The notes beneath the pieces were generated by a model, which worked only from the letters and a program-made list of their open reading frames with translations, ran no database searches and was not told the DNA's origin. A stretch of DNA of 64,000 bases from Microbacterium invictum (GTDB lineage Bacteria > Actinomycetota > Actinomycetes > Actinomycetales > Microbacteriaceae). The translations under genes and the position numbers were made by a program. Location of the stretch: NCBI RefSeq assembly GCF_034421375.1, contig NZ_CP139779.1, positions 1-64,000 of the forward strand. The letters run 5' to 3'. Positions within the stretch are counted from its first letter, which is position 1. Every line of letters begins with the position of its first letter. Below, one piece after another: positions 1 through 10,643 of the stretch.

Positions 1-1452
1 ATGGCCGAGCAGGACGCACCAGATGTACCGTTCTGGCCTGCCGTCATGGAGATCCTGGCGTCGGATGAGCGCGTCACCCCGCAGCTTCACGGCTTCCTGA
101 ACCTCGCGGTGCCGCAGGGCGTCATCGGCGGGACGCTATATCTCGACGTCCCCAACGACCTCACCGCCGCACAGGTCAACAAGCGCATGCGCGCTCCTCT
201 GCTCGAAGCCCTGTCACGGGTCGACGTGGAGGGAAACCCCGCGGCCAGTGCCTTCCGCGTGGTCGTGAACCCCGACCTCGTCGACGCTCCGATGTCGGCC
301 CCGTCCGTCCAGGGCGCCCCGGCGGAGACCAACGGCACCGCACCGGCGGTCACCGCGCCGCTCACGCCGATCCGCTCGCCCCGCGAAGAGCCGGTCGAGC
401 CGGCATCCGGATCCCGCACCGACACCCGGCTGAACCCGAAGTACACCTTCGACAACTTCGTCATCGGGCAGTCCAACCGCTTCGCCCATGCTGCGGCGGT
501 CGCGGTGGCCGAGGCTCCCGCGAAGGCCTACAACCCGCTGTTCATCTACGGCGACTCCGGGCTCGGCAAGACGCATCTGCTGCACGCTATCGGCGACTAC
601 GCCATCAGCCTCTACGCCGGTATCAAGGTGCGGTACGTCTCCAGCGAAGAGTTCACGAACGACTTCATCAACTCCATCGCCAACAACCGCGGCTCGGCGT
701 TCCAAGCCAGGTATCGCGATGTCGACATCCTCCTCATCGACGACATCCAGTTCCTGCAGGGGCGTGCCGAGACGCAGGAGGCCTTCTTCCACACGTTCAA
801 CACGCTGCACGATCACGACAAACAGGTCGTCATCACCAGCGACGTGCCTCCGAAGCATCTCACCGGCTTCGAAGACCGCATGCGCAGCCGGTTCGAGTGG
901 GGCCTGATCACCGATGTGCAGGCCCCCGACCTCGAGACGCGCATCGCGATCCTGCGCAAGAAGGCGCAGTCCGAGCGCCTGCACATCCCCGACGAGGTGC
1001 TGGAGTACATCGCCACCGTCGTCTCCAGCAACATCCGCGAACTCGAGGGCGCCCTCATCCGGGTCTCGGCCTTCGCCAGCCTCAACCGGTCGAGCCTCGA
1101 CATGTCGCTGGCCCAGACAGTGCTCCGTGACATCGTCGATCAGGACGACGCGAACATCATCTCGCCGACCGACATCATCACGGCCACGGCACAATACTTC
1201 AAGCTCACCGTGGACGACCTCTACGGCTCGAGCAGATCGCAGGCCGTCGCGACCGCGAGGCAGATCGCGATGTACCTGTGTCGCGAGCGCACGAATCTGT
1301 CGCTCCCGAAGATCGGCCAGCTCTTCGGCAACCGCGATCACACGACCGTGATGTACGCGTACAAGAAGATCAGCGACCTGATGAAGGAGCGTCGCTCGAT
1401 CTACAACCAGGTGACCGAGATCACCACGCAGCTCGGTCGCGGCGGGCGCTGA
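1..1452 (+). CDS. dnaA: Chromosomal replication initiator protein DnaA
   Basis: AAA+ initiator of 483 residues that binds DnaA boxes and opens oriC. Seen: an N-terminal domain (about 1-90), a variable Pro/Ala-rich linker (about 91-140), Walker A GDSGLGKT at 184-191, Walker B ILLIDD near 243-248, and the C-terminal DNA-binding signature [14 protein letters not shown] near 446-459. Length is normal for actinobacteria. The window opens exactly at the ATG, so the promoter and ribosome site are outside it. The next 470 bases carry DnaA boxes, and dnaN follows on the same strand, which is the standard origin arrangement. Confidence 0.98.
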   Translation: MAEQDAPDVPFWPAVMEILASDERVTPQLHGFLNLAVPQGVIGGTLYLDVPNDLTAAQVNKRMRAPLLEALSRVDVEGNPAASAFRVVVNPDLVDAPMSAPSVQGAPAETNGTAPAVTAPLTPIRSPREEPVEPASGSRTDTRLNPKYTFDNFVIGQSNRFAHAAAVAVAEAPAKAYNPLFIYGDSGLGKTHLLHAIGDYAISLYAGIKVRYVSSEEFTNDFINSIANNRGSAFQARYRDVDILLIDDIQFLQGRAETQEAFFHTFNTLHDHDKQVVITSDVPPKHLTGFEDRMRSRFEWGLITDVQAPDLETRIAILRKKAQSERLHIPDEVLEYIATVVSSNIRELEGALIRVSAFASLNRSSLDMSLAQTVLRDIVDQDDANIISPTDIITATAQYFKLTVDDLYGSSRSQAVATARQIAMYLCRERTNLSLPKIGQLFGNRDHTTVMYAYKKISDLMKERRSIYNQVTEITTQLGRGGR

Positions 1453-1924
1453 CCCGATCGATCCTCGCTGCCGCATGCAACGCGGTGCCGCATGCCCGTG
1501 TATGCCGAAATCCGTGCTTGACACGACCCCCTGGGCGACGCCATTATCCGTTTCCTCACAGTGTGGAAAACTTGTGGATAACTCCCCGGCCCTGCGGAAT
1601 CACTGTGCACGCACCGTGCGCACCTGTGGACAACTGTGGATGACTCAGGGTCGGCGCTCGATCTGTGCACGTCGCCGTCCGCAGCCGATCCACATCTCAC
1701 ACGCGTGTAGTTCCGGTGTGCGCCATGGCATCCACGGAGTTGTCCACAGTTTCCACAGCTGTTAACAAGATGACAGAAATCCTTCTCTAGAAAGCTCATC
1801 CGATCACCTCCACAGGCTCGGTCGGTGGAGCGTTCGGGTCCGGATGCCGCCGGATGCGGGCACTAGCATGGGCCAGGCCGACTACTAGCATGAGAAGGCC
1901 CAACCCGCCGTCAAGGGAGCGCCC
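1453..1924. other. oriC: Replication origin region oriC with DnaA boxes
   Basis: This 472-base dnaA-dnaN spacer has no convincing gene. It carries clustered DnaA boxes: a perfect TGTGGATAA at 1573-1581, TGTGGACAA at 1625-1633, TGTGGATGA at 1635-1643, inverted TTGTCCACA at 1740-1748 and GTTTCCACA at 1749-1757, with weaker copies (TGTGGAAAA 1562-1570; CGATCCACA 1686-1694). A comparatively AT-rich stretch at about 1758-1800, next to the last inverted boxes, is the best candidate unwinding element. Two copies of ACTAGCATG at 1862-1870 and 1884-1892 precede dnaN and contain TAGCAT, a possible -10 element. Box orientation switches across the region. Confidence 0.92.
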
Positions 1925-3076
1925 GTGAGGTTCCACGTCAATCGCGATGTGTTCAGCGAAGCCGTCTCGTTCGTGGTGAAGCTTCTTCCGCAGCGCAATC
2001 CGCAGCCGATCCTGGCGGGTGTCCTGATCGAAGCGAGTGACGCCGGTCTGTCGCTCTCGGCCTTCGACTACGAAGCCTCGGCGCGGACGACGATCGACGC
2101 GACCGTCGACGAGCCGGGCACGATCCTCGTGCACGGTCGTCTGCTGTCCGAGATCGCCAGCCGTCTGCCGAACGCCCCGATCCAGATCGCCGTCGAGGAT
2201 GACGGCGGAATCCTGCTCACCTGCGGTTCGGCGCGGTTCACGCTTTCGTCCATGCCGGTGCAGGAGTACCCCGCGATCCCCGAGGTCTCGGGCGAATCGG
2301 GCCTCGTGCCCGCCGAGGACTTCGCGACCGCCATCGCGCAGGTCGCCTTCGCCGCGTCGCGCGACGACGTCACCCCGGTGCTCACCGGCGTGCAGCTCGA
2401 GGTCACCGGCACCCGGTTGAGCCTGGTCGCGACCGACCGGTACCGCGTCGCGCTGCGTGAGATCCCGTGGGACGGCGGCTCCGCAGCATCCGACGACGCC
2501 ACCACCGCCCTCGTCCCCGCCCGCACGCTCACCGAGGTCGGCAAGACCTTCGCGCACGGTGGCGACATCTCGATCGCCTTCTCGGGAGCCGGAGACCGCG
2601 AGATCATCGCCTTCACCGCCGGGAACAAGACGGTGACCTCGCTCCTGATCAAGGGGAACTTCCCGCCCGTTCGGCGGCTCTTCCCCGAGCAGACCGAGCA
2701 CCACGCGGTCGTGAACACCGCTGAACTGGCCGAAGCGGTCCGTCGTGTCTCGCTCGTCCTCGACCGCTCCGCCCCGCTGCGGTTCACCTTCACCTCCGAG
2801 GGTGTGGCCATGGACGCCTCCGGTACCGAACAGGCCCGGGCGACCGAGTCGGTGGACGCCACGCTCGTCGGGGATGATGTGACGCTGGGCCTGAACCCGC
2901 AGTATCTGCTCGAGTCGCTCGGCGCGGTGCGCAGCGAGTTCACGCGCATCACGTTCACCTCGAGCGAGAACGCCAACAAGCTGAGCCCCGTGCTCATCAC
3001 GCCGCAGACCTCGGTCGACAAGGGCGGCGCCGAGTCGTTCAAGTACCTGCTGCAGCCGAACCTGCTGCTGCGCTGA
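1925..3076 (+). CDS. dnaN: DNA polymerase III beta subunit (sliding clamp)
   Basis: Ring-forming clamp that tethers polymerase III and partner proteins to DNA; 383 residues, the usual length, with three clamp domains inferred. The start chosen is GTG at 1925, preceded by AAGGGA at 1913-1918, giving MRFHVNRDVF, typical of actinobacterial DnaN. recF follows after 51 bases. NucS encoded at 37959-38654 ends in LRLF, resembling a clamp-binding tail, so the two proteins probably meet. No gnd gene sits between dnaN and recF, unlike in some relatives. Confidence 0.98.
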   Translation: MRFHVNRDVFSEAVSFVVKLLPQRNPQPILAGVLIEASDAGLSLSAFDYEASARTTIDATVDEPGTILVHGRLLSEIASRLPNAPIQIAVEDDGGILLTCGSARFTLSSMPVQEYPAIPEVSGESGLVPAEDFATAIAQVAFAASRDDVTPVLTGVQLEVTGTRLSLVATDRYRVALREIPWDGGSAASDDATTALVPARTLTEVGKTFAHGGDISIAFSGAGDREIIAFTAGNKTVTSLLIKGNFPPVRRLFPEQTEHHAVVNTAELAEAVRRVSLVLDRSAPLRFTFTSEGVAMDASGTEQARATESVDATLVGDDVTLGLNPQYLLESLGAVRSEFTRITFTSSENANKLSPVLITPQTSVDKGGAESFKYLLQPNLLLR

Positions 3077-3127
3077 GCGACTGCCGGCCCGGGGGTCGAG
3101 GTCGGAGCGTCGAACTAGGCTGTCACG

Positions 3128-4387
3128 GTGATCGTCGAGCACCTGAGTCTGGTCGACTTCCGCAACTACGCGGCCGTCGACCTGGCTCTGCGCCCGGGTC
3201 CGAACGTCTTCGTCGGCAAGAACGGGCAGGGCAAGACCAATCTCGTCGAGGCGATCGCGTTCTTCGCCACGCTGGGGTCGCACCGGGTCTCCAGCGATGC
3301 GCCCATGGTGCGCGACGGAGCCGAACACGCGATCGTCCGCGCACGGCTCGCGCACGGCGAGCGTCGTGTGCAACTGGAGGCGCAGGTGAACCGGCGCGGA
3401 TCCAACAAGGCCCGCGTCAACGGCACCCCCGTGCGCACCGCTGAACTTCCGCGCTACGCGCAGGTGGTGCTCTTCGCTCCCGAAGACCTCCAGATCGTCC
3501 GCGGCGATCCGTCTGCCCGTCGCCGTTTCGCCGATCAGCTGCTGGTGCAGCGCGCGCCGCGCATGGCCGGGGTGCTGGCCGACTACGACCGCGTGCTCAA
3601 GCAGCGCACCGCGCTGCTGAAGTCGGCGCGCGCCCGGGGTCTGAAGGCCGAGGCACTGTCCACCCTCGATGTCTGGGACGACAAGCTCGTCACTCTGGGT
3701 ACGGAGATCATCCGGGCGCGCACAGCCCTCGCCATCGACCTCACCCCACCGGTCGCGGCGGCCTACCGGGCGATCGCGGGGGAAGACCACCGTCCCGAGC
3801 TCGAGTGGGCGCTGTCGTTCTCCCGCGATGCCGACGGCGATGCCGAGTCCGATGAGGACGATGAGGCGGCGCCGCGAGCGGCGGAGACGGATGCCGCGGC
3901 CGCGGTCATGCCCACCGCGGCCGACGTGGTCGCGCAGTTCCGCGCCGCGCTCGCCGCGCGGCGCTCTGCTGAGCTCGACCGGGGCATCACCCTGGTGGGA
4001 CCGCATCGTGACGACCTGGTCCTGCGCGTGCGCGGGCTGCCGGTGAAGGGGTACGCGTCGCACGGCGAATCCTGGTCCGTCGCGTTGTCGTTGCGCCTCG
4101 CATCCGCCGAGCTGCTGCGCGCCGACTCGCAGCTCGGCGACCCGATCGTCATCCTCGACGACGTCTTCGCCGAACTCGACAGCGGGCGCCGCGGGCGCCT
4201 GGCCGAGCTCACGGTCGGTTTCGAACAGGTGATCGTGACGGCCGCGGTGGACGCCGACGTGCCCGGCGCGCTGCGCGCGCACACTCTCCGCGTGGAGGCG
4301 GGGGCGATCGTCGATCCCGAGGACTCTTCGCCGGTGGGTGCCGGCCGTGGTCACGGCGAGGGCATCGACGGGGGCGCTCATGGCTGA
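3128..4387 (+). CDS. recF: DNA replication/repair protein RecF
   Basis: SMC-like ATPase that helps load RecA at single-stranded gaps. It has 419 residues from a GTG start with no strong ribosome site. Walker A GKNGQGKT lies at 30-37, the signature-like segment GESWSVALSLRLA near 317-329, and Walker B PIVILDDVFAELD near 338-350. An acidic Asp/Glu/Ala-rich stretch around residues 235-262 lengthens the protein relative to compact RecF proteins. Its last 8 bases overlap the start of the DUF721 gene, suggesting translational coupling. Confidence 0.96.
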   Translation: MIVEHLSLVDFRNYAAVDLALRPGPNVFVGKNGQGKTNLVEAIAFFATLGSHRVSSDAPMVRDGAEHAIVRARLAHGERRVQLEAQVNRRGSNKARVNGTPVRTAELPRYAQVVLFAPEDLQIVRGDPSARRRFADQLLVQRAPRMAGVLADYDRVLKQRTALLKSARARGLKAEALSTLDVWDDKLVTLGTEIIRARTALAIDLTPPVAAAYRAIAGEDHRPELEWALSFSRDADGDAESDEDDEAAPRAAETDAAAAVMPTAADVVAQFRAALAARRSAELDRGITLVGPHRDDLVLRVRGLPVKGYASHGESWSVALSLRLASAELLRADSQLGDPIVILDDVFAELDSGRRGRLAELTVGFEQVIVTAAVDADVPGALRAHTLRVEAGAIVDPEDSSPVGAGRGHGEGIDGGAHG

Positions 4388-4910
4388 GCGCGGCGAACCC
4401 GACACCTCAGGGGGCACCGGGTCGGCGGCCGAGGCGCTGCCCGAGACGATCGCGACCTACCTGCGGCTGCGCGGGCTCGACCCCTCCCCTCGTGCGCTGC
4501 GACGTCGTCGCCGCACCCGCGACGTCGACGAGGCGCATCAGCCCTTCGCACCGGGCCGCGATCCCAAGGGAGTCGCGGACGTGCTCGCCGATCTCACGAA
4601 GCAGGCAGGGTGGGAGCCTCAGCTCGCCCGAGAGGACGTGGTGCGCACCTGGAACGAGGTGGCCGGCGAGAACACCGCGCAGCACACCCGCCCGGTCGCC
4701 TTCGACCGCGGCATCCTCACCGTCCAAGCCGACTCGACGGCGTGGGCCAAACAGCTGCAGTTGATGCGCGCGCACATCCTGTCGGAGATCGTTCGGCGCT
4801 ATCCCGAGGCAGGGGTCGAATCCATCCGTTTCATCGGGCCGGACGTCCCCTCCTGGAAATGGGGTCCGAGAGCCATTCCAGGGCGCGGTCCGCGCGATAC
4901 CTACGGCTGA
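4380..4910 (+). CDS. DUF721 family protein, probable DciA-type helicase loader
   Basis: The product has 176 residues. The start is ATG at 4380, overlapping recF by 8 bases; an earlier in-frame GTG at 4338 would run deep into recF and is less likely. The DUF721 region is roughly residues 70-150 (VVRTWNEVAGENTAQHTRPV then LTVQADSTAWAKQLQL). Family knowledge: DUF721/DciA proteins bind the replicative helicase DnaB in bacteria lacking DnaC or DnaI. Position between recF and gyrB is the conserved actinobacterial order and supports a replication role. Confidence 0.85.
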   Translation: MAERGEPDTSGGTGSAAEALPETIATYLRLRGLDPSPRALRRRRRTRDVDEAHQPFAPGRDPKGVADVLADLTKQAGWEPQLAREDVVRTWNEVAGENTAQHTRPVAFDRGILTVQADSTAWAKQLQLMRAHILSEIVRRYPEAGVESIRFIGPDVPSWKWGPRAIPGRGPRDTYG

Positions 4911-5030
4911 GCCACGTCAGATCCTGTCCGAGCGCATTTCATGCCGCCACAGCGGCGTAGAGGCGTGAAACGAGCCATCCGCTTGATAGACTGTGAAGGT
5001 TCGTGAACCGATGTGGAGCGCTGGAATTCT

Positions 5031-7079
5031 ATGACGTCTGTGACCCCTGAAAGCGTTCCCGGAAGCACCGAGCCGCGCAACGCGGACAATCGGGTGGAGG
5101 GCGACTACGGAGCCGACGACATCCAGGTGCTCGAGGGCCTCGAAGCGGTCCGCAAACGCCCCGGGATGTACATCGGCTCGACCGGCGAGCGCGGCCTGCA
5201 TCACCTCGTCTACGAGATCGTCGACAACGCGGTCGACGAGGCGCTCGCAGGCTACTGCGACGCCATCGAGGTCACGATCCTCGAAGACGGCGGCATTCGC
5301 GTGATCGACAACGGCCGTGGCATCCCGGTCGACATGCACCGCACGGAGGGGAAATCCACCGTCGAGGTCGTGCTCACCGTGCTTCACGCGGGCGGCAAGT
5401 TCGGCGGCGGCGGGTACGCCGTCTCGGGCGGCCTGCACGGCGTCGGCTCGTCGGTGGTGAACGCCCTGTCGTCCCGGCTCGATGTCGAGGTACGGCGACA
5501 GGGACACGTCTGGCGGCAGTCGTATCGAAACGGCGGCGTCCCCCAGGCGCCGCTGTCGAAGGATGAGCCGAGCGACCAGACCGGCACGACGGTCACCTTC
5601 TGGCCCGACGCCGGCATCTTCGAGAACGTCGACTTCGATTACGAGACGCTGCGCACCCGCTTCCAGCAGATGGCGTTCCTCAACAAGGGGCTGCGCATCA
5701 CCCTCAGCGACGAGCGCGAGAGCGCGGTGTCGGTCGAGGCCGACGAGACCGGCGAGGAGAAGCCTCACCATCCGCGCAACAGCTTCTTGTACGAGCGCGG
5801 GCTCGTCGACTACGTCGAGTACCTCAACAAGGTGCGCCGCGCCGAGATCGTCAACGACGAGGTGATCGCGTTCGAGTCCGAGGACACCGATCGCAAGATC
5901 GCCCTCGAGATGGCGATGCAGTGGACGACGAGCTACACCGAGAACGTCTTCACCTTCGCCAACACGATCAACACCCACGAGGGCGGCACGCACGAGGAAG
6001 GGTTCCGGGCGGCGCTGACCGCCCTCGTGAACCGGTATGCCCGAGCGAACAACCTCCTGAAGGAGAAGGACGAGAACCTCTCGGGCGAGGATGTCCGCGA
6101 GGGACTGACCGCCGTCATCTCGGTCAAGCTCTCGGAGCCGCAGTTCGAGGGTCAGACCAAGACGAAGCTCGGCAACACCGAGGCCAAGGCCTTCGTGCAG
6201 AAGGTCGTCGGCGATCGCCTCGGCGATTGGTTCGACCGCAACCCGGTGCAGGCGAAGAACATCATCCGCAAGGCCATCGATGCCGCGACCGCGCGTCTGG
6301 CTGCGCGGAAGGCCCGCGAGACCGCGCGTCGCAAGAGCGTCTTCGAGTCGGCGGCGATGCCCGACAAGCTCAAGGACTGCACGAGCAAAGACCCGTCGAT
6401 CAGCGAGATCTTCCTCGTCGAGGGTGACTCCGCCGGCGGATCGGCAGTGCAGGGGCGCGACCCGCGCACCCAGGCGATCCTCGCCCTGCGAGGCAAGATC
6501 CTCAACGTCGAGCGTGCGCGGCTGGATCGCGCCCTCGGCAACAAAGAGGTGCAGGCGATGATCCAGGCCTTCGGCACGGGCATCGGCGAAGACTTCGACA
6601 TCACGAAGGCGCGCTATCACAAGATCGTGCTGATGGCCGATGCCGACGTCGACGGACAGCACATCACGACGCTTCTGCTCACCCTGCTCTTCCGGTACAT
6701 GCGAGGCCTGATCGAAGCGGGATACGTCTACCTCGCGCAGCCTCCCCTGTTCCGCCTGAAGTGGTCCAACGCCGATCACGAGTACGCGTTCAGCGATCGC
6801 GAGCGCGACGCGATGCTCGTCGAGGGCCAGGCCCGCGGCAACCGGCTGCCGAAGGCCAACGACGGCGGCATCCAGCGGTACAAGGGTCTCGGTGAGATGA
6901 ACGACCACGAGCTGTGGGAGACGACCATGAACCCCGAGACGCGGATCCTCCGTCAGGTGACCATCGACGACGCCGCGGCGGCCGACGAGATCTTCTCGGT
7001 GCTCATGGGCGAAGACGTCGAGTCGCGGCGGGGATTCATCCAGCGAAACGCCAAAGACGTGCGTTTCCTCGATATCTGA
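5031..7079 (+). CDS. gyrB: DNA gyrase subunit B
   Basis: ATPase subunit of gyrase, which introduces negative supercoils with GyrA. It has 682 residues from ATG 5031 with GGAG at 5015-5018; an in-frame GTG at 5013 would add six residues. Seen: [20 protein letters not shown] and VDNAVDEA of the GHKL ATPase domain, the glycine-rich ATP lid [13 protein letters not shown], and the TOPRIM motifs EGDSAGGSA and DADVDGQH. The compact length without extra insertion fits actinobacterial GyrB. The preceding 120 bases probably hold its promoter; no strong -35/-10 pair was identified. Confidence 0.97.
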   Translation: MTSVTPESVPGSTEPRNADNRVEGDYGADDIQVLEGLEAVRKRPGMYIGSTGERGLHHLVYEIVDNAVDEALAGYCDAIEVTILEDGGIRVIDNGRGIPVDMHRTEGKSTVEVVLTVLHAGGKFGGGGYAVSGGLHGVGSSVVNALSSRLDVEVRRQGHVWRQSYRNGGVPQAPLSKDEPSDQTGTTVTFWPDAGIFENVDFDYETLRTRFQQMAFLNKGLRITLSDERESAVSVEADETGEEKPHHPRNSFLYERGLVDYVEYLNKVRRAEIVNDEVIAFESEDTDRKIALEMAMQWTTSYTENVFTFANTINTHEGGTHEEGFRAALTALVNRYARANNLLKEKDENLSGEDVREGLTAVISVKLSEPQFEGQTKTKLGNTEAKAFVQKVVGDRLGDWFDRNPVQAKNIIRKAIDAATARLAARKARETARRKSVFESAAMPDKLKDCTSKDPSISEIFLVEGDSAGGSAVQGRDPRTQAILALRGKILNVERARLDRALGNKEVQAMIQAFGTGIGEDFDITKARYHKIVLMADADVDGQHITTLLLTLLFRYMRGLIEAGYVYLAQPPLFRLKWSNADHEYAFSDRERDAMLVEGQARGNRLPKANDGGIQRYKGLGEMNDHELWETTMNPETRILRQVTIDDAAAADEIFSVLMGEDVESRRGFIQRNAKDVRFLDI

Positions 7080-7144
7080 CGACTCGATCACGGCGCGTCA
7101 CGTCTCGGTACGACGAGACGGAACGAAGAAAGTAGAGACAACTG

Positions 7145-9769
7145 ATGGCTGACGACGAGCGTCCCGACGCGAACGCCGGACACAACCACGGCCGCATCGA
7201 CCAGGTCGACCTGCAGCTGGAGATGCAGCGCAGTTACCTCGACTACGCGATGAGCGTCATCGTCGGGCGTGCCCTGCCCCGGGTCGAAGACGGACTGAAG
7301 CCGGTGCACCGTCGGGTGATCTACGGCATGTACGACGGCGGCTATCGCCCCGACAAGGCGTTCTCGAAGTGCACCCGCGTCGTCGGCGAGGTCATGGGTC
7401 AGTTCCACCCCCACGGTGACGCCCCGATCTACGACACCCTCGTCCGCCTGGTGCAGCCCTGGGCGCTGCGCTACCCGCTCGCTCTCGGGCAGGGGAACTT
7501 CGGCTCTCCCGGCAACCAGGGAGCGGCTGCTCCCCGGTACACCGAGACGAAGATGGCCCCCCTCGCGCTGGAGATGGTGCGCGACATCGAAGAGGACACC
7601 GTCGACTTCGAGCCGAACTACGACGGCCGCACGCAGGAGCCCGTCGTCCTGCCGGCTCGGTTCCCGAACCTGCTCGTCAACGGGTCCGTCGGCATCGCGG
7701 TGGGTATGGCCACCAACATCCCGCCCCACAATCTCCGCGAAGTGTCCGCCGGTGCGCTGTGGGCGCTGGAGCACCCGGATGCCACACGGGAGGAGCTGCT
7801 CGAGGCGCTCATGGAGCGCATCCCCGGCCCCGACTTCCCCACGGCGGCGCAGATCCTCGGCACCCGCGGGATCAAAGAGGCCTACCGCACCGGTCGCGGC
7901 TCGATCACCATGCGCGCGGTGGTCAACGTCGAAGAGATCCAGGGCCGCACGTGCCTGGTGATCACCGAACTGCCGTACCAGGTGAACCCCGACAACGTCG
8001 CGGTGAAGATCGGCGACCTCGCGCGCGAGGGGAAGATCACCGGTATCGCCGACATCCGTGATGAGACCTCGGGTCGGACCGGCCAGCGCCTGGTCATCGT
8101 GCTCAAGCGGGACGCGGTCGCGAAGGTCGTGCTGAACAACCTGTACAAGCACACCCAGCTGCAGGAGAACTTCGGCGCCAACATGCTGGCGATCGTCGAC
8201 GGCGTGCCGCGGACGCTCTCCCTCGACCAGTTCATCTCCTACTGGATCACCCACCAGGTCGACGTCATCGTCCGCCGCACGCGCTTCCGGCTGCGCAAGG
8301 CCGAGGAGCGGATGCACATCCTGCGTGGCTACCTGAAGGCGCTCGATGCGCTGGATGACGTCATCGCGTTGATCCGCCGCTCGCCGACCGTCGACGACGC
8401 CCGCGAAGGACTGAAGACCCTCCTCGACATCGACGACATCCAGGCCGACGCCATCCTCGCGATGCAGCTGCGCCGCCTCGCGGCGCTCGAGCGCCAGAAG
8501 ATCATCGACGAGGCGCGCGAGATCGAGACCCAGATCGCCGAGTTCAACGCGATCCTCGCCGACCCGGCGCGTCAGCGCCAGATCATCCGCGACGAGCTCA
8601 CCGCCATCGTGGACAAGTTCGGCGACGATCGCCGCACCGAGATCCTGCCCGGGTTCGACGGCGACATGTCGGTCGAAGACCTCATCCCCGAGGAGGAGAT
8701 GGTCGTCACCGTCACCCGCGACGGATACATCAAGCGCACCCGCAGCGACAATTACCGCTCCCAGCACCGGGGCGGCAAGGGCGTGAAGGGCGCGCAGCTG
8801 CGCGCCGACGACGTGGTCGAGCACTTCTTCGTCACCACCACCCACCACTGGCTGCTGTTCTTCACCACCAAGGGCCGGGTCTATCGGGCGAAGGCCTACG
8901 AAGTGCCCGAAGCCGGCCGCGATGCCAAGGGCCAGCACGTGGCGAACCTGCTGGCGCTGCAGCCCGGTGAGGAGATCGCGCAGATCCTCGACATCCGCGA
9001 CTACACCGTCGCCACCCACCTCGTGCTCGCAACGCGCAGCGGTCTGGTCAAGAAGACCCGACTCACCGAGTACGACACCAACCGTCAGGGCGGGGTCATC
9101 GCCATCAAGCTGCGCGGCGCCGACGAGGAGAACGGCGACGAGCTCGTCAGTGCACTGCTGGTGAACGACGGCGACGACCTCCTCCTCATCAGCAGGCACG
9201 GGATGTCGCTGCGCTTCACCGCCACCGACGAGGCCCTGCGCCCGATGGGACGCGCCACCGAAGGTGTGAAGGGCATGTCGTTCCGCGGAGACGACTCGCT
9301 GCTGTCGGCCTCGGTCGTCTCCGACGACGGATTCGTCTTCGTCGTCACCGAAGGCGGCTACGCAAAGCGCACCTCGGTGGACCAGTACCGCAGCCAGAGT
9401 CGCGGGGGCCTCGGCATCAAGGTCGCACGGCTGACCGAGGATCGCGGCGTGCTCGCGGGCGGTCTCATCGCCTCGGCGGACGACGAGGTCCTGGTGGTTC
9501 TTGCCAGCGGCAAGGTGGTACGCTCTGCGGTGGCCGAGGTGCCTGCCAAGGGACGCGACACGATGGGTGTCGTCTTCGCCCGTGCCGGCGACGATGATCG
9601 GATCATCGCGATCGCCAGGAACTCCGAGCGCAATCTCACAGAGAACGGCGAGGCACCCGAGGCAGACTCGAGTCTGGCGGCCGATCCAGATCTCCCGGCC
9701 GGTACGGTGCCGCAGGAGGCGGATGCACCCGACACCCCCGAGACGCCCGAAGGAAGTACTGACGCATGA
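7145..9769 (+). CDS. gyrA: DNA gyrase subunit A
   Basis: Breakage-reunion subunit of gyrase, 874 residues. Catalytic Tyr132 lies in AAPRYTE. The quinolone-determining region reads [10 protein letters not shown] at 88-97, with Ala93 where E. coli has Ser83; the same Ala is found in mycobacterial GyrA and is associated there with lower intrinsic fluoroquinolone susceptibility. The C-terminal pinwheel contains the GyrA box region [10 protein letters not shown]. The tail is acidic and Asp/Pro-rich. It lies 65 bases after gyrB and overlaps the DUF3566 gene by 4 bases (ATGA). Confidence 0.97.
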   Translation: MADDERPDANAGHNHGRIDQVDLQLEMQRSYLDYAMSVIVGRALPRVEDGLKPVHRRVIYGMYDGGYRPDKAFSKCTRVVGEVMGQFHPHGDAPIYDTLVRLVQPWALRYPLALGQGNFGSPGNQGAAAPRYTETKMAPLALEMVRDIEEDTVDFEPNYDGRTQEPVVLPARFPNLLVNGSVGIAVGMATNIPPHNLREVSAGALWALEHPDATREELLEALMERIPGPDFPTAAQILGTRGIKEAYRTGRGSITMRAVVNVEEIQGRTCLVITELPYQVNPDNVAVKIGDLAREGKITGIADIRDETSGRTGQRLVIVLKRDAVAKVVLNNLYKHTQLQENFGANMLAIVDGVPRTLSLDQFISYWITHQVDVIVRRTRFRLRKAEERMHILRGYLKALDALDDVIALIRRSPTVDDAREGLKTLLDIDDIQADAILAMQLRRLAALERQKIIDEAREIETQIAEFNAILADPARQRQIIRDELTAIVDKFGDDRRTEILPGFDGDMSVEDLIPEEEMVVTVTRDGYIKRTRSDNYRSQHRGGKGVKGAQLRADDVVEHFFVTTTHHWLLFFTTKGRVYRAKAYEVPEAGRDAKGQHVANLLALQPGEEIAQILDIRDYTVATHLVLATRSGLVKKTRLTEYDTNRQGGVIAIKLRGADEENGDELVSALLVNDGDDLLLISRHGMSLRFTATDEALRPMGRATEGVKGMSFRGDDSLLSASVVSDDGFVFVVTEGGYAKRTSVDQYRSQSRGGLGIKVARLTEDRGVLAGGLIASADDEVLVVLASGKVVRSAVAEVPAKGRDTMGVVFARAGDDDRIIAIARNSERNLTENGEAPEADSSLAADPDLPAGTVPQEADAPDTPETPEGSTDA

Positions 9770-10170
9770 GCACGGTAGCCGACAAGCTCGCCCGTAAATC
9801 CAGCAGCAAGACCAGCGCCAAGCAGGTGCGGCTGCGGCTGGTGTACGTCGACTTCTGGTCGGCGGTCAAGCTCTCGTTCCTCGCGGCGGTCGCCGTGGCG
9901 ATCGTCACGGTCGTCTCGCTGGTGATGATCTACCTCGTGGTGTCGACCACGGGACTGATCGCCGAGGTCGACGAGCTGCTGGCGAGCTTCACCGACGGCG
10001 GCTTCGTGCTGGCGCAGTTCCTGGGGCTTCCGCAGGTGCTGGCGTTCGCCGCGGTGGTGGGCATCCTGAATCTCGTCGTGGTCACGGTGCTCGGTGCTGT
10101 CATGGCGGGCATCTACAACCTCGCGGTGAAGGTGACCGGCGGCCTGCTGGTCGGCTTCACCTCCAACTGA
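9766..10170 (+). CDS. DUF3566 membrane protein
   Basis: A 134-residue membrane protein with two clear hydrophobic segments, about residues 42-66 and 86-115, after a basic N-terminus ([19 protein letters not shown]). It matches the actinobacterial DUF3566 family found directly downstream of gyrA; in mycobacteria the equivalent gene neighbours gyrA and the tRNA-Ile/tRNA-Ala pair. It overlaps gyrA by ATGA, so it is probably co-translated. The exact function is not established from sequence. Confidence 0.85.
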   Translation: MSTVADKLARKSSSKTSAKQVRLRLVYVDFWSAVKLSFLAAVAVAIVTVVSLVMIYLVVSTTGLIAEVDELLASFTDGGFVLAQFLGLPQVLAFAAVVGILNLVVVTVLGAVMAGIYNLAVKVTGGLLVGFTSN

Positions 10171-10174
10171 CCGA

Positions 10175-10204
10175 TTCGAGAAAACCGGTCGCGTCCGGTA
10201 ATCT
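10175..10204 (+). promoter_or_regulatory. Candidate promoter for tRNA-Ile/tRNA-Ala
   Basis: TAATCT at 10199-10204 resembles a -10 element, with TTCGAG at 10175-10180 as a moderate -35 after an 18-base spacer. The expected transcription start is about 30 bases before tRNA-Ile. The assignment rests on motif similarity only. Confidence 0.45.
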
Positions 10205-10239
10205 CTTGGAGGTTGGCGACGTGAGTCGCCGCCACAATC

Positions 10240-10313
10240 GGGGCTATAGCTCAGGCGGTTAGAGCGCTTCACTGATAATGAAGAGGTCCCAGGTTCAAGT
10301 CCTGGTAGCCCCA
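10240..10313 (+). tRNA. tRNA-Ile (anticodon GAT)
   Basis: Full cloverleaf: acceptor GGGGCTA (10240-10246) pairs with TAGCCCC (10306-10312), with discriminator A at 10313 and CCA encoded at 10314-10316. The anticodon stem TTCAC/TGAAG-type helix frames GAT at 10274-10276. The T arm is AGGTTCAAGTCCT. It is the first of an Ile-Ala pair conserved downstream of gyrA in actinobacteria. Confidence 0.97.
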
Positions 10314-10326
10314 CCATCCCAGCCCC

Positions 10327-10399
10327 GGGGCCTTAGCTCAGTTGGTAGAGCGCCTGCTTTGCAAGCAGGATGTCAGGAGTTCGAATCTCCTAGGCTCCA
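10327..10399 (+). tRNA. tRNA-Ala (anticodon TGC)
   Basis: A 73-nucleotide cloverleaf: acceptor GGGGCCT (10327-10333) pairs with AGGCTCC (10392-10398) with one G-T pair, discriminator A at 10399. The anticodon loop TTTGCAA places TGC at 10360-10362. CCA is not encoded, unlike in tRNA-Ile 13 bases upstream. Its last 17 bases plus the next base are repeated at 10491-10508. Confidence 0.97.
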
Positions 10400-10402
10400 C
10401 AA

Positions 10403-10441
10403 CGCGTGAAGGGCCGGCCCGAAGGGTCGGCCCTTCATGCG
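10403..10441 (+). terminator. Strong hairpin terminator after tRNA-Ala
   Basis: A 13-bp stem pairs 10408-10420 with 10424-10436 around a GAA loop (one G-T pair) and extends outward to about 10403-10441, followed by TTATTC. It lies immediately after the tRNA pair and probably ends its transcript. Confidence 0.85.
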
Positions 10442-10490
10442 TTATTCGGGCTGAGTGATTCGAGGAGGAGCCGAGCGAAGCGAGGCGACG

Positions 10491-10508
10491 GAATCTCCTA
10501 GGCTCCAC
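10491..10508 (+). repeat. Copy of the tRNA-Ala 3' end (attachment-site-like)
   Basis: GAATCTCCTAGGCTCCAC at 10491-10508 is an exact copy of 10383-10400, the 3' end of tRNA-Ala plus one base. The copies are 108 bases apart, flanking the terminator. Such duplications of a tRNA 3' end are the hallmark of integration sites, but no integrase or cargo is present. The second copy is preceded by GAGGAGGAGCCGAGCGAAGC, which has no tRNA structure. Confidence 0.7.
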
Positions 10509-10643
10509 CTACCATCATCCCGAGGCCAGACGGGCTTCTCCCCGCTCCGGGGAGCTACTCCCCGGAGCGCCTGGACGCCACTGTGTGTGCCGGGTCTGTG
10601 CTACTTTCCTTTGCCCTGAGGCCGCGAAGAGAAGCGCAGACCG

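Noticed and set aside
1796..4417. 873-codon open frame antisense to dnaN and recF
   Set aside because: High GC creates long antisense frames; translation is Arg/Gly/Asp-rich without domains, and dnaN/recF are certain.
4917..9199. Two 700-codon antisense frames over gyrB and gyrA
   Set aside because: Low-complexity translation, mirror of strongly coding gyrase genes.
10491..10508. Second tRNA-Ala gene or pseudogene
   Set aside because: Only the last 18 bases are repeated; no acceptor 5' arm, D arm or anticodon arm precedes them.
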